A stretch of 64,000 nucleotides of DNA from Bacteroidota bacterium (GCA_021811615.1 JAJZNW010000121.1:1-64000); one strand, 5' to 3'; positions 8,728-17,697 are shown, counted from the first letter of the stretch. Program-made: numbers and translations. Notes: generated by a model from the letters alone, not told the origin.

Positions 8728-9704
8728 CCGGCATTCACCGGAAGCATGACTCTCGCCGCGCGGAATACTTCCTCGACGGAGATCTTTGAAAGATCGTCGG
8801 AGCCGTCGGATGGTGAAAGTATCGTTTTCTTAACAGTTATGGGAGCCCACCTCTTCGGAGTCATCGGTTTGTTATTCGGGTAGATTCCCACCACCGGAGT
8901 GCCTGCAGCGGCCGCCAGATGAATCGGTCCTGTCGAATTTGAGACAAACAAACTTGCGAGTGAGAGAAGTGCGATGAATTCAACGAGCGTGAAATTCCCG
9001 GCTGAATTCACACAGTTGGGGATGCCTTCGGAAACGCTTGCGCAGAGCTCCCTCTCTTTCTGCGAACCTGTTACGACGACCTGAAGCTGAAGTTCGTCCG
9101 AGATTCGTTCGCAGAGGGATTTGAAGTTTGCCGGGCTCCAGTCCGCCGCCGATCCGCCGCTTCCCGGATGTACGACTGCGAATTTGTCTATCTGCTTCCT
9201 GGTCAGGAAGTCCTTTGCCTTGCATATCCCTTTGTCGTCGATACGCAGGCTCGTCTCCAAAGTCTTCGCATTACAGCCTATCGCTTCGGCGAGTGACAGG
9301 TTGTATTCTGCTTCGCTCTTCACGGAATCTTTGCGGTGTTCCCGAACCCGGCGGTTGAACAGAAATGAGTACCATCTGTAAGCCGTCCCCACTCGAATCG
9401 GTATTCGCGCGAGGAACGCGGCGACAGAAATTCTAAACCTGGGATAGAGAACCAATATGGAATCCGCGTCCACTCTTTTCATTTTCCTGATGGTAGTAAG
9501 AATGGATTCTTCGGGATCGTATGTGACCACCCTGTCTACATCGGGACAAGACGAGACGACATCGGATGTGTAATCGCGTACGAAGGCAGTCAGCTCGCAC
9601 GCGGGGAAGCATTTCTTAAGGGAAACAAAAGAGGGGAGCGACAGGACTACATCCCCTATCCTGTCGGTCCGGCTGATTATTATCCTTCGAGCATCATGAA
9701 ACAT
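8724..9704 (-). CDS. Glycosyltransferase family 9 (heptosyltransferase-like)
   Basis: The 326-residue enzyme has a GT-B fold typical of ADP-heptose:LPS heptosyltransferases. The N terminus (ISRTDRIGDVVLSLP) matches the family acceptor loop, VVHPGSGG begins the second Rossmann domain, and SNSTGPIHLAAAAGTPVVGI is the nucleotide-sugar site. It probably adds a heptose or similar sugar to LPS core on the inner membrane face. It is the first gene of the operon ending in cdsA. No Shine-Dalgarno sequence precedes the ATG, and a promoter at 9712-9741 would place the transcript start almost at the ATG. Exact sugar specificity cannot be told. Confidence 0.88.
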   Translation of the reverse strand: MFHDARRIIISRTDRIGDVVLSLPSFVSLKKCFPACELTAFVRDYTSDVVSSCPDVDRVVTYDPEESILTTIRKMKRVDADSILVLYPRFRISVAAFLARIPIRVGTAYRWYSFLFNRRVREHRKDSVKSEAEYNLSLAEAIGCNAKTLETSLRIDDKGICKAKDFLTRKQIDKFAVVHPGSGGSAADWSPANFKSLCERISDELQLQVVVTGSQKERELCASVSEGIPNCVNSAGNFTLVEFIALLSLASLFVSNSTGPIHLAAAAGTPVVGIYPNNKPMTPKRWAPITVKKTILSPSDGSDDLSKISVEEVFRAARVMLPVNAG

Positions 9705-9711
9705 TGAGAGA

Positions 9712-9741
9712 AATATAACCCTGTGCCGTGTTCATATTCAA
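9712..9741 (-). promoter_or_regulatory. Predicted sigma-70-type promoter of the GT9 operon
   Basis: On the minus strand, TTGAAT (9741-9736) and TATATT (9717-9712) are separated by 18 bp. The expected transcription start is within a few bases of the ATG at 9704, so the message may be leaderless. That agrees with the absence of a ribosome-binding site. Confidence 0.45.
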
Positions 9742-9744
9742 TTT

Positions 9745-9797
9745 GTGACAGCAATACGCTAAGATGCGGTCTCTCATGGCTTTATCTTAAGTGACAG
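9745..9797. promoter_or_regulatory. Repeat pair in the divergent GT9/xseA promoter region
   Basis: GTGACAG occurs at 9745-9751 and again at 9791-9797. Between the copies lies an inverted pair, TAAGAT (9760-9765) and ATCTTA (9784-9789). This spacing in a 138-bp divergent intergenic region is what a regulator-binding region could look like, but the regulator is unknown and chance cannot be excluded. Confidence 0.3.
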
Positions 9798-9836
9798 ATT
9801 GCTTATTTTTGATTCAAATAGAGGAGGATCATTAAG

Positions 9837-9850
9837 TGCATCGTGATGCA
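9837..9850. promoter_or_regulatory. Short inverted repeat at the xseA start
   Basis: TGCATC-GT-GATGCA is a perfect 6-bp inverted repeat with a two-base centre. It covers the GTG (9843) and ATG (9846) start candidates of xseA. As RNA the loop would be too small for a stable hairpin, so a protein-binding site is the likelier meaning if it has one. Confidence 0.3.
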
Positions 9851-11177
9851 TCGAGCGGAGTGTCTTTTGCCCAGTCGGTGGGCGCGAGGCAGGACTCTGG
9901 AGAAGGTGGCTGATTTGCAGGAAGAAGATCTTGATTTGTTTTCGGCCCGAGTCCCTTCGTCAGGCGATGAACACGTTTTGAAGGTACGGGATCTAACGAG
10001 GCTGGTCAGGGGAGTCCTCGAAGGAAATTTCCCGTCGGTCGTTGTCGAGGGTGAAGTTTCCAATTTCAAAAGACATATGCCATCCGGCCATCTCTACTTC
10101 ACGCTCAAGGACGAAGAGGCGCAGGTACGTTGCGTGATGTGGCGTTCCGATGCATCAAAGGTCCGGTTCGAAGTCAGTGACGGGATTAAGGTGATAGTAA
10201 AAGGCAGAGTTTCTCTCTACGAGCCTCGCGGCGACTTTCAGCTGTATGCGGTTACGTTGATGCCTGCCGGGCAGGGTGCACTTCAACTGGCGTTCGAGCA
10301 GCTGAAGAAGAAGCTGGAAGACGAAGGGCTCTTCGCGGAAGACAGAAAAAGGGAGATCCCCGTGTTCCCGTCGCGGATCGGTGTCGTAACGTCGCTCGAG
10401 GGAGCGGCGGTGAGGGATATCATCAGCATAATTAACAGGAGATTCCCGGCCGTCGAGGTTGTCATATATCCCGTGAAAGTGCAGGGGGAGGGGGCCTCGG
10501 ATGAAATCGCGAGAGCGATCAGGGACTTCAACAAATTATCGAATGTGGACGTTCTCATCGTTGGGAGAGGCGGCGGAAGTTTGGAAGACCTGTGGGCTTT
10601 CAACGAGGAGGTGGTGGCAAGATCGATATTCGAGAGTGTCATACCGGTGATAAGCGCGGTTGGGCACCAGGTCGATTTCACCATCGCCGATTTTGTGGCC
10701 GATGTCAGGGCCGCCACTCCGAGCGCGGCGGCAGAGCTTGTGGTGCCCGACGGGCAGGAGGTTACGGCAGGGATTCAATCCGCGGTGCGCAATTTAGGAC
10801 GACTTGTCGAGCAGAAGATATACGGACTTACCCTGGAACTTGACAAACTCAGTCACCATTATGCATTGCAGCAGCCTTCCGCGCTTGTGGAGCAGAAATC
10901 GCAGCTGGTAGACGAGCTAATAAGGAGGCTGGATACAGAAGCACAGCATTCCATGGACGTCACGTCCCAGAAACTGAAAGCTATTGAGTCGCATCTCAAC
11001 GCGCTCAACCCTTCCGCGGTTTTGAGGAGAGGATACGCGTTCGTTGAGAGCTCTGCCGGGATAGTGAGCTCGGTCCGTGATATCCAGGCAGGCGAAAGTG
11101 CGACAATACATCTTCACGATGGGACTCTGGAATCACAGATAACAGGTAAATCGGAGCGATTGGCCGAACATGAGTAA
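9843..11177 (+). CDS. xseA: Exodeoxyribonuclease VII large subunit
   Basis: XseA is the catalytic subunit of exonuclease VII, which degrades single-stranded DNA to oligonucleotides. The 444-residue frame has an OB-fold (about 60-140; VVVEGEVSNFKR, GHLYFTLKD), the catalytic domain with GVVTS.EGAAVRDI and VGRGGGSLEDLWAFN, and a coiled-coil C terminus. Homology begins at about residue 47 (KVRDLTRLVRG), so the true start is uncertain. Candidates are GTG 9843, ATG 9846 or GTG 9907. The strong GAGGAGG at 9822-9828 is best spaced for a GTG at 9836 in another frame, which would encode only 25 codons. The gene overlaps xseB by eight bases. Confidence 0.95.
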   Translation: MMHRAECLLPSRWARGRTLEKVADLQEEDLDLFSARVPSSGDEHVLKVRDLTRLVRGVLEGNFPSVVVEGEVSNFKRHMPSGHLYFTLKDEEAQVRCVMWRSDASKVRFEVSDGIKVIVKGRVSLYEPRGDFQLYAVTLMPAGQGALQLAFEQLKKKLEDEGLFAEDRKREIPVFPSRIGVVTSLEGAAVRDIISIINRRFPAVEVVIYPVKVQGEGASDEIARAIRDFNKLSNVDVLIVGRGGGSLEDLWAFNEEVVARSIFESVIPVISAVGHQVDFTIADFVADVRAATPSAAAELVVPDGQEVTAGIQSAVRNLGRLVEQKIYGLTLELDKLSHHYALQQPSALVEQKSQLVDELIRRLDTEAQHSMDVTSQKLKAIESHLNALNPSAVLRRGYAFVESSAGIVSSVRDIQAGESATIHLHDGTLESQITGKSERLAEHE

Positions 11178-11412
11178 AGCAGCAAAGCAAAAGGAAGATC
11201 TGAGTTTTGAAGGATCGTTAAAGAGGCTCGAGGAGATTGTGGAGACGCTCGAGACGGGGAACGCGCCTCTCGAGGAGTCGATCAAGCTGTACGAGGAAGG
11301 GATGACGCTGGCGAAGTCTTGCATGACGCGGTTGAATGAGGCTAAATTGAAATTGAAGAAGATACAGAAGAATGCCGGTGGTGCGTTGGAGGAAACAGAT
11401 ATTGAAAACTAA
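11170..11412 (+). CDS. xseB: Exodeoxyribonuclease VII small subunit
   Basis: The 80-residue all-helical protein matches XseB along its length (LSFEGSLKRLEEIVETLE, followed by PLEESIKLYEEGM). Several copies bind the coiled coil of XseA and keep the nuclease in its regulated complex. The ATG lies inside the end of xseA, which is the usual arrangement for these partners. A lysine-rich C-terminal tail is normal for the family. Confidence 0.95.
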   Translation: MSKAAKQKEDLSFEGSLKRLEEIVETLETGNAPLEESIKLYEEGMTLAKSCMTRLNEAKLKLKKIQKNAGGALEETDIEN

Positions 11413-11423
11413 GTGGAGACCAG

Positions 11424-13337
11424 ATGGAGTATAAGTACCTTTATTCCATAAATTCCCCGGAAGATCTGAGAAAGCTCAGCGTGAATGAGCTGAAGATACT
11501 TGCGCAGGAAGTAAGGGAATTTCTGATAGATACGATTTCGCAGATTGGGGGACACCTCGGCGCCAGTCTCGGGTCGGTCGAGTTGACGCTCGCTCTTCAT
11601 TACGTCTTCCAGACACCGGACGACCAGCTGGTCTGGGACGTAGGACACCAGGGATATATACATAAAATTATCACGGGCAGGCGAGACGTGTTTCATACTA
11701 TCCGCCAGTTTCACGGCATAAGTGGTTTCTTGAAGCGCTCGGAGAGCCCATACGATGTCTTCGGTGCCGGGCATGCCAGCACATCCATTTCCGCGGCGCT
11801 TGGAGTTGCGACAGCCCGCGACTTCATGGGAAAAGACTTCAAGGTAGTCGCAGTGATCGGCGACGGTGCGATGACGGGTGGTATGGCATACGAGGCTATG
11901 AACAACGCGGGGATTCTGAAGAAGGATCTCATCGTGGTCTTGAACGACAACAGGATGTCGATCGCTCCCAATGTCTGGTCCATCTCGAACTATTTCAGCA
12001 GCCTCACGGTAACCGGGGCGTATAATAAATTCAAAACCAACGTCTGGGATCTTACGGGTAAGTTGGATTCGGTCGGCGACAGGATAAGGAAGGTAGCCGG
12101 CAGGCTTGAAAGCGGTATGAAGGCGATCGTGACTCCCGGAATGCTCTTCGAGGCTCTTGGGTTCAGATACTTCGGACCTTTCAACGGCCACAACATCTCC
12201 CAGCTTATAACGACGTTCAGGGAAGTCAAGGATCTTAAAGGTCCTCTCCTCATTCACGTTACGACTGAAAAAGGCAAAGGATATCTGCCGGCGGAGGAAG
12301 ACACTCAGAAGCTCCACGGCGTCGTTGCGTTCGACAAGGTAACCGGGACACAATTCAAGAAACAGGGGCCGCCGTCACTGACGAGAGTATTCGGCGAAGC
12401 CCTGGTGGAGATAGCGCGGAAGAATAGTAAGGTTGTTGGAGTCACCGCCGCGATGCCTGACGGTACCGGGCTTAACATACTCCAGAAGGAGATGCCCGAC
12501 AAATTCTTCGATGTGGGAATCGCCGAACAACACGCAGTTACTTTCTGTGCGGGAATGGCTACACAGGGCTATATACCCGTGGCCGCGATCTATTCGACTT
12601 TCCTTCAGAGAGCATTCGATCAAATCATCCACGATGTGGCGATACAGCACCTCCACGTTGTGTTCATGCTCGACCGAGGCGGACTTGTCGGCGCCGACGG
12701 ACCTACTCATCACGGAGCTTTCGACCTCAGCTATCTTCGTCTCATACCGGGCATGGTCGTCATGGCCCCCAAGGACGAGAACGAGCTTCGTGACATGCTC
12801 CTCACCGCAGTAAATTACAGCGGAGGCCCCGTAGCCGTCCGATACCCGAGGGGCAACGCCTCATCCTCCCCCGAGAAGAGCATTGAAGAACTCCCGATAG
12901 GTAAGGGTGAGGTCCTGAGGTCAGGGAACGACGTCGCGATTCTCGCTGTCGGATTGATGGTGCAACACGCGATGAAGGCGGCGGAAGTACTCGAGCGCGA
13001 AGGGATACATGCGGAAGTGGTGAACATGCGTTTTGTGAAGCCGATAGACAACGAGTTGCTCGACGAGATCGCAGGAAAATTCGACCATGTGGTCACCGTT
13101 GAGGACAACACGATCAAAGGAGGTTTCGGGAGTGCGGTACTGGAAGCACTGCAGGAGATCGGTAAACCTGTTCGTGTGCTGAACCTTGGGCTTCCCGATG
13201 CGTTTGTCGAACACGGGATGCCGGATGACTTATACGAGCTGCTGGGACTTCACCCCGATGGGATTGCGGACAAAGTCCTTCATTTCATAAATGTCGAAGG
13301 GACCTCTTCACGAGAGTCCGTGCTGGTGAGCAGGTAA
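11424..13337 (+). CDS. dxs: 1-deoxy-D-xylulose-5-phosphate synthase
   Basis: Dxs condenses pyruvate and glyceraldehyde 3-phosphate, the first step of the non-mevalonate isoprenoid pathway, and also supplies thiamine and PLP precursors. The latter link fits with the DXP-dependent pdxJ in this window. The 637-residue protein has the thiamine-diphosphate motif (GDG at 146-148, ND at 174-175), His44 and His75 in WDVGHQ, and the transketolase-type pyrimidine domain (DRGGLVGADGPTHHG). It follows xseB by 11 bases, a synteny (xseB-dxs) seen in many bacteria. Confidence 0.97.
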   Translation: MEYKYLYSINSPEDLRKLSVNELKILAQEVREFLIDTISQIGGHLGASLGSVELTLALHYVFQTPDDQLVWDVGHQGYIHKIITGRRDVFHTIRQFHGISGFLKRSESPYDVFGAGHASTSISAALGVATARDFMGKDFKVVAVIGDGAMTGGMAYEAMNNAGILKKDLIVVLNDNRMSIAPNVWSISNYFSSLTVTGAYNKFKTNVWDLTGKLDSVGDRIRKVAGRLESGMKAIVTPGMLFEALGFRYFGPFNGHNISQLITTFREVKDLKGPLLIHVTTEKGKGYLPAEEDTQKLHGVVAFDKVTGTQFKKQGPPSLTRVFGEALVEIARKNSKVVGVTAAMPDGTGLNILQKEMPDKFFDVGIAEQHAVTFCAGMATQGYIPVAAIYSTFLQRAFDQIIHDVAIQHLHVVFMLDRGGLVGADGPTHHGAFDLSYLRLIPGMVVMAPKDENELRDMLLTAVNYSGGPVAVRYPRGNASSSPEKSIEELPIGKGEVLRSGNDVAILAVGLMVQHAMKAAEVLEREGIHAEVVNMRFVKPIDNELLDEIAGKFDHVVTVEDNTIKGGFGSAVLEALQEIGKPVRVLNLGLPDAFVEHGMPDDLYELLGLHPDGIADKVLHFINVEGTSSRESVLVSR

Positions 13338-13340
13338 GAA

Positions 13341-14342
13341 ATGGACGATATCAGATTAGGAGTGATCGGGGGCGGTGCCATCGCACAGGTTGTGCACCTC
13401 CCATTATTGAAGAAGATAAGCGGAGTTAAGATCCTCGCTCTTTCCGAGCAGGACAGGCAGAGGCTTGCAGCTCTCGGCAGGCAGCACGGCATAGCGAGAT
13501 TGTACAACTCCCCGGAAGAATTGCTGGCCGATCCTGATGTAGACGCGGTCGATATCTGTACTTCTACCGAAAGCCATTACGAAATCGCGGTGGCGGCGTT
13601 GAACGCGGGTAAGAACGTTCTCATAGAGAAACCACCAACGATAGATCACAAGCAGTGTTCAGCTCTGGCGAAGCTCGCCGATGAAAAGGGAAAGACGGTG
13701 CTTGCGGCCATGAATAATCGCTTCAGGGCTGATTTCATGATGTTGAAAAGCTACCTTGTCGATAAGCAGCTTGGCGACGTCTTCTACGTAAGCGCCGCAT
13801 GGCACAAGGAAGAGCCGAGCACCAAGATGCGCTTCGACTCGAAAACGTCCGACCGGCGAGGAGTGATGCTCGACCTCGGGATAGTTCTTGTGGATCTGTC
13901 ATTGTGGCTCCTGGACTTCCCGGAGATAAGTGGAGTTAACGCCGCGTTCTTCAGCCGGAAATTCAAGAGGGTTGAAGACACTGCCCTAGTCACCCTGCGA
14001 ACGAAAAAGGGAGGGATGATCCGACTCGACGCGAGCTGGGGCCTCCAGCAGCCGGACGAAAGTTTCAGATTCGAAGTATACGGCACGACGGGCACAGCAA
14101 CGCTCAGCCCGCTCCTCCTGCACCGCAGAATTAACGACGAGCTTGTAAGCCTCACTCCGGTACAGAATTCGAAATTTGAAAACGTCTTTAAGCGGAGTTA
14201 CGAGACGGAGCTGACTAATTTCGTCAGATTCCTTCGGGGTGTAAAGGCCGATATGCCGACCATCGGCCAGATGTGCAAGGTCATGGATATTGTAGACGCT
14301 TCTTATACTTCCGCCAGGCGCGAAAGTGCCCTGAGGCTGTAA
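13341..14342 (+). CDS. Gfo/Idh/MocA family oxidoreductase
   Basis: The 333-residue protein has an N-terminal Rossmann fold (GVIGGGAIAQVVHLPLL), the family EKPP motif near residue 95, and the larger alpha/beta domain that binds a sugar or polyol. Members oxidise or reduce hydroxyl groups on sugars, inositols or related compounds with NAD(P). The substrate is not evident here. The gene starts three bases after dxs and shares one base with the next gene (TAATG), so it is inside the operon. Confidence 0.85.
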   Translation: MDDIRLGVIGGGAIAQVVHLPLLKKISGVKILALSEQDRQRLAALGRQHGIARLYNSPEELLADPDVDAVDICTSTESHYEIAVAALNAGKNVLIEKPPTIDHKQCSALAKLADEKGKTVLAAMNNRFRADFMMLKSYLVDKQLGDVFYVSAAWHKEEPSTKMRFDSKTSDRRGVMLDLGIVLVDLSLWLLDFPEISGVNAAFFSRKFKRVEDTALVTLRTKKGGMIRLDASWGLQQPDESFRFEVYGTTGTATLSPLLLHRRINDELVSLTPVQNSKFENVFKRSYETELTNFVRFLRGVKADMPTIGQMCKVMDIVDASYTSARRESALRL

Positions 14343-15115
14343 TGCCCACTATCGTTCTTCTGACCGACTTCGGCAGCAAGGACTACTTTGTCGGGGTGAT
14401 GAAAGGTGTTATATCCTCGATAAATCCGCTTGCGAGGACCGTCGATCTGACACATGAAATCGAGCCGCAAAACGTCCGGCAGGCGTCGTTCGTGCTCTGG
14501 GCCTCGAGGAAGTATTTCCCGGAGGACTCGATTTTTGTCAACGTCGTCGATCCCGGAGTCGGAAGCGAGCGAAAGATAGTCTGCGGATCGATCGACAATC
14601 AGCTTTTTATTGCACCCGACAACGGTCTTCTCGATTATGTGGTCGCGGAGGCCGGAGACATCCGCCTCCACGTGGCTTCGAACCCGAGATATTTCAACGG
14701 AGACATAAGCACCACATTCCATGGCAGGGACATCTTCGCGCCCCTGGCCGCTCATTTGTCGCGGGGAGTCGGCCTGGCAGAGATAGGCAATCGCTTCGAT
14801 TACCCGGCGGTCAAGAAATTCTATTCGCAGATTGAGCACGGCAGGAATGAAGGAAGAGTTGTGTACCAGGACAGGTTCGGCAATGTGTTCACTAGTTTCC
14901 TGTGGGATGAGGCACTACTGGCGAAGAGAGCGACGGTTAAGATCGGACCAAATCGGATTCAGCATTTCTACCTGTCCTATTCAGCTTCACGAACCAAAAG
15001 TGTCGTCGGTATAAAGGGGAGCAGCGGGCTGCTCGAACTCGCAGTGAATTTGGGAAGCGCGGCGAAGGTCCTGAAATCCTCGATAGGACAAAAGCTGACG
15101 CTTACGCTGAGGTAA
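14342..15115 (+). CDS. S-adenosylmethionine hydrolase / SAM hydroxide adenosyltransferase family (DUF62)
   Basis: The protein is 257 residues from the ATG that overlaps the preceding stop. The longer frame upstream lies inside the Gfo/Idh gene and is rejected. Family motifs are TDFGSKDYFVG at the start, VVDPGVGSERK, FHGRDIFAPLAAHL and the DRFGN segment of the C-terminal beta domain. These enzymes use an Asp-Arg-His set to activate water and split SAM into adenosine and methionine; related fluorinases and chlorinases use halide. Nothing suggests halide use here. The cellular role is still unclear in the family. Confidence 0.87.
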   Translation: MPTIVLLTDFGSKDYFVGVMKGVISSINPLARTVDLTHEIEPQNVRQASFVLWASRKYFPEDSIFVNVVDPGVGSERKIVCGSIDNQLFIAPDNGLLDYVVAEAGDIRLHVASNPRYFNGDISTTFHGRDIFAPLAAHLSRGVGLAEIGNRFDYPAVKKFYSQIEHGRNEGRVVYQDRFGNVFTSFLWDEALLAKRATVKIGPNRIQHFYLSYSASRTKSVVGIKGSSGLLELAVNLGSAAKVLKSSIGQKLTLTLR

Positions 15116-15117
15116 CA

Positions 15118-16227
15118 GTGTCTGAAGAAGAGAAAATGATGCGCCGATGCCTCGAACTCGCCGTGAAGGGAAGCGGACGTGTAAGCCCGAATCCTATGGT
15201 CGGGTGTGTCATCGTGAAGAAGGGAAAAATAATCGGTGAGGGGTACCACCGGCGCTTCGGGGATGCCCACGCCGAAGTGAACGCCGTCAAGTCGGCAACC
15301 GCATCGGTCGAGGGATCGGATGTCTTTGTGTCTCTCGAACCATGCAGTCATTTCGGCAAGACTCCGCCGTGCGCAGACCTTCTTATCGAAAAAGGGATTC
15401 GAAGAGTTTATGTATCGATGCCCGATCCGAACCCCATGGTCAACGGAAGCGGGATAAGGAAGCTCAAGCGGGCCGGCATCGAAGTGTATGTCGGCCTCCT
15501 GGCTGATGAATCCAGAAAAATCAATGAAGCCTTCGTGAAGTATATCCAGACAGGGTTGCCTTTCGTTACGCTGAAGGCGGCTCAATCTCTCGACGGGAGG
15601 ATCGCCCTTAATGACGGGAAATCGAAGTACATAACTTCCTCTGAATCGCTCAAGATGGTACACTCGTTGAGGGCAGGCAGCGATGCGGTCCTCGTCGGTG
15701 CAGGGACTGTTATCGCAGACGATCCATCGCTCACAGTCCGCCTCGTGAAAGGGCGATCGCCCGTAAGGATAGTAGTGGACGGCAACCTGCGGTCTCCGCT
15801 TGATGCAAGAATGTTCCGCGACGGTGCGTCGAAAGTGATACTCATCTGTTCTACGGCGGCAGCGGAAAGGTCGGCCCGCAGAGTCTCGCTATTCCGGAAG
15901 CAGGGCGTGGATGTTCGCGAACTCCGGGGGAACAGGGAAGGGAAGATAGCGATCCGGGCGCTTCTCGGAATGATCGGCCGTCTTGGAATCGCATCCGTAA
16001 TGGTGGAAGGGGGGAGCAACATATTTTCGGAGTTCATAAAGGCCGGTGGAGCGGAGAAGCTCTTGATCTTCACGGCACCGATTATTCTCGGCGATGGAAA
16101 GGGGATTGCCGACGATATCGAGCTGAGAGACCTTTCCCATGCATCCCGACTTCGGGATTTGACATATTCAAAGGCAGGCGTCGATCAGCTGATGACGGGC
16201 TATTTTGTCAACAAGGGTTTACATTAA
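15118..16227 (+). CDS. ribD: Bifunctional riboflavin deaminase-reductase
   Basis: RibD performs the second and third steps of riboflavin synthesis. The N-terminal deaminase domain has the zinc site HAE (51-53) with Cys76 and Cys85 in PCSHFGKTPPC. The C-terminal reductase domain (about 145-369) has the NADPH-binding VMVEGGSN motif. The GTG start lies two bases after the previous stop. An ATG seven codons in could also serve. Together with ribE downstream this gives part of the pathway; ribA/ribB and ribH are not in the window. Confidence 0.96.
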   Translation: MSEEEKMMRRCLELAVKGSGRVSPNPMVGCVIVKKGKIIGEGYHRRFGDAHAEVNAVKSATASVEGSDVFVSLEPCSHFGKTPPCADLLIEKGIRRVYVSMPDPNPMVNGSGIRKLKRAGIEVYVGLLADESRKINEAFVKYIQTGLPFVTLKAAQSLDGRIALNDGKSKYITSSESLKMVHSLRAGSDAVLVGAGTVIADDPSLTVRLVKGRSPVRIVVDGNLRSPLDARMFRDGASKVILICSTAAAERSARRVSLFRKQGVDVRELRGNREGKIAIRALLGMIGRLGIASVMVEGGSNIFSEFIKAGGAEKLLIFTAPIILGDGKGIADDIELRDLSHASRLRDLTYSKAGVDQLMTGYFVNKGLH

Positions 16228-16244
16228 TTCAATAAGGCAGCAAG

Positions 16245-16835
16245 ATGTTCACGGGAATAATCGAGGAAGTCGGGAGCGTAAAAGGGATCATCGGTTCGTC
16301 GAAGGGGGGAAGGAAATTCACGATCGGTTGCAGAAAGGTAATGGAGGATATTTCGATCGGCGACAGTCTTTCGGTGAACGGAGTCTGCCTCACGATTGTT
16401 AAGAAGCTGAAGAATGAAGTGAACGTGGAAGCAGTCGAGGAGACAATCAAGAAAACGACGCTCGGCGGCCTTCAGACAGGCGATCCTGTCAACCTCGAGC
16501 GTGCAGCGACATTAGCCAGCCGCGTCGGCGGTCACATGGTTCAGGGACACGTCGACACAACCGCGAAGGTGATGTCCGTAGAGAGACTCGAGTTGAGCCG
16601 CGTGTTCCGGTTCCGGCTCCTGCGTCAGTACATGAAGTACATTATCCCGGTGGGAAGCATAGCCGTTAACGGCGTCAGCCTGACGGTTGCGGAGAAGCTG
16701 ACCGATTCGTTCAAGGTTGCCATAATACCTCATACGCTTGAGAACACAACATTCAGTTCGCTCCGGGTGGGGGACATTGTGAATATCGAATTGGATATGA
16801 TGGCTAAGTACATAGAGAGTCTCCTTACGAAGTAA
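16245..16835 (+). CDS. ribE: Riboflavin synthase, alpha subunit
   Basis: This 196-residue enzyme dismutates two molecules of 6,7-dimethyl-8-ribityllumazine to riboflavin. It shows the diagnostic N terminus MFTGIIEEVG and two lumazine-binding barrels in tandem (about 1-90 and 97-190). Barrel one leads into GGHMVQGHVDT and barrel two ends with the usual helix for trimer formation. It follows ribD by 17 bases and is followed after one base by an unknown gene. Confidence 0.96.
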   Translation: MFTGIIEEVGSVKGIIGSSKGGRKFTIGCRKVMEDISIGDSLSVNGVCLTIVKKLKNEVNVEAVEETIKKTTLGGLQTGDPVNLERAATLASRVGGHMVQGHVDTTAKVMSVERLELSRVFRFRLLRQYMKYIIPVGSIAVNGVSLTVAEKLTDSFKVAIIPHTLENTTFSSLRVGDIVNIELDMMAKYIESLLTK

Positions 16836-16836
16836 G

Positions 16837-17583
16837 ATGGCACGAAAAATCTATTATCGCATTCGCGACGACGGGAATAATTTCGTCTCTGGCGAGGAGT
16901 GGGATGCGGTCAGGTCGTTGCAGAATTGGTATAATTCGGAGTTCTTCTGGACCGGCGGGAAAATCAACTTCCGCCGATTCATTGTCTTTCCAAACTTCGA
17001 GACGGTCGGAGAAGATCTTGGAAGGGTACACTCGGAATTTGCAGTTCTGGAGAAGGCGGGATATTCCGACGATGAGATAATCCGTGAGCTCGAGGCGAGG
17101 AAGTTGATCATCGTGAAACGCGGCGGTTACGAGGACGGCATGATCGCAAGCGGCTTTACGCGTGTGGCTGACAACGAATTCAATGCATTTCTGATTTTGG
17201 ATTTTTTGCTGAAAGCGTCGAGGATTACGCGGACCGCGATGGTAGAGGTCGTCGACGAAGGCTATTTCGTCAAGACTCATTATGCAGAGTTGAGCAACGG
17301 GGACGTGGCGGTGAGTGAAGAGCACGTCGGCCGCAATCTCTACATGGAGGCGAAAAAATCACACAAGATTTTCGCGATCGTGAATCCGGACAAATACGAC
17401 GGGCACCCTGAGTTTACGAACCGGGTTAGCGAATTCAACGACTTGCTCCCGATCGAACGTGCGAAGGTGCTGGAAGACTGGAACTGGCTCGGTTATGAGA
17501 GCAAGGCAGATTTCGATTTCAATGGGGATGATTTTTTCGGCTTCGATCTGAACCGTAAGATATGCCATCTCTATTTCAAATAG
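16837..17583 (+). CDS. Uncharacterised protein in the riboflavin operon
   Basis: I do not recognise this 248-residue protein. It begins one base after ribE, so it is almost certainly cotranscribed. It is soluble with no signal or membrane segment, rich in acidic and aromatic residues, and ends in an acidic aromatic tail (FNGDDFFGFDLNRK). A segment around residues 75-125 (SDDEIIRELEARKLI..VKRGG) may be helical and regulatory in character, but I see no known motif or metal site. Codon use looks like that of its neighbours, so it does not appear recently acquired. No function is proposed. Confidence 0.75.
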   Translation: MARKIYYRIRDDGNNFVSGEEWDAVRSLQNWYNSEFFWTGGKINFRRFIVFPNFETVGEDLGRVHSEFAVLEKAGYSDDEIIRELEARKLIIVKRGGYEDGMIASGFTRVADNEFNAFLILDFLLKASRITRTAMVEVVDEGYFVKTHYAELSNGDVAVSEEHVGRNLYMEAKKSHKIFAIVNPDKYDGHPEFTNRVSEFNDLLPIERAKVLEDWNWLGYESKADFDFNGDDFFGFDLNRKICHLYFK

Positions 17584-17697
17584 AGAAGTGAAGTCGAGAG
17601 CATTGAGGCCTGAGAAGGCATGCAGTAGTTTATTCAACGGAGGATCCGTCCGGGTCATAACAGGATGGCTCCTTGTCAAAACGAGGTTGGAGAGGGT

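Noticed and set aside
14273-14341. Longer start for the SAM hydrolase gene at 14273
   Set aside because: The added 23 residues lie inside the Gfo/Idh gene and the family begins at the TDFG segment just after the ATG at 14342.
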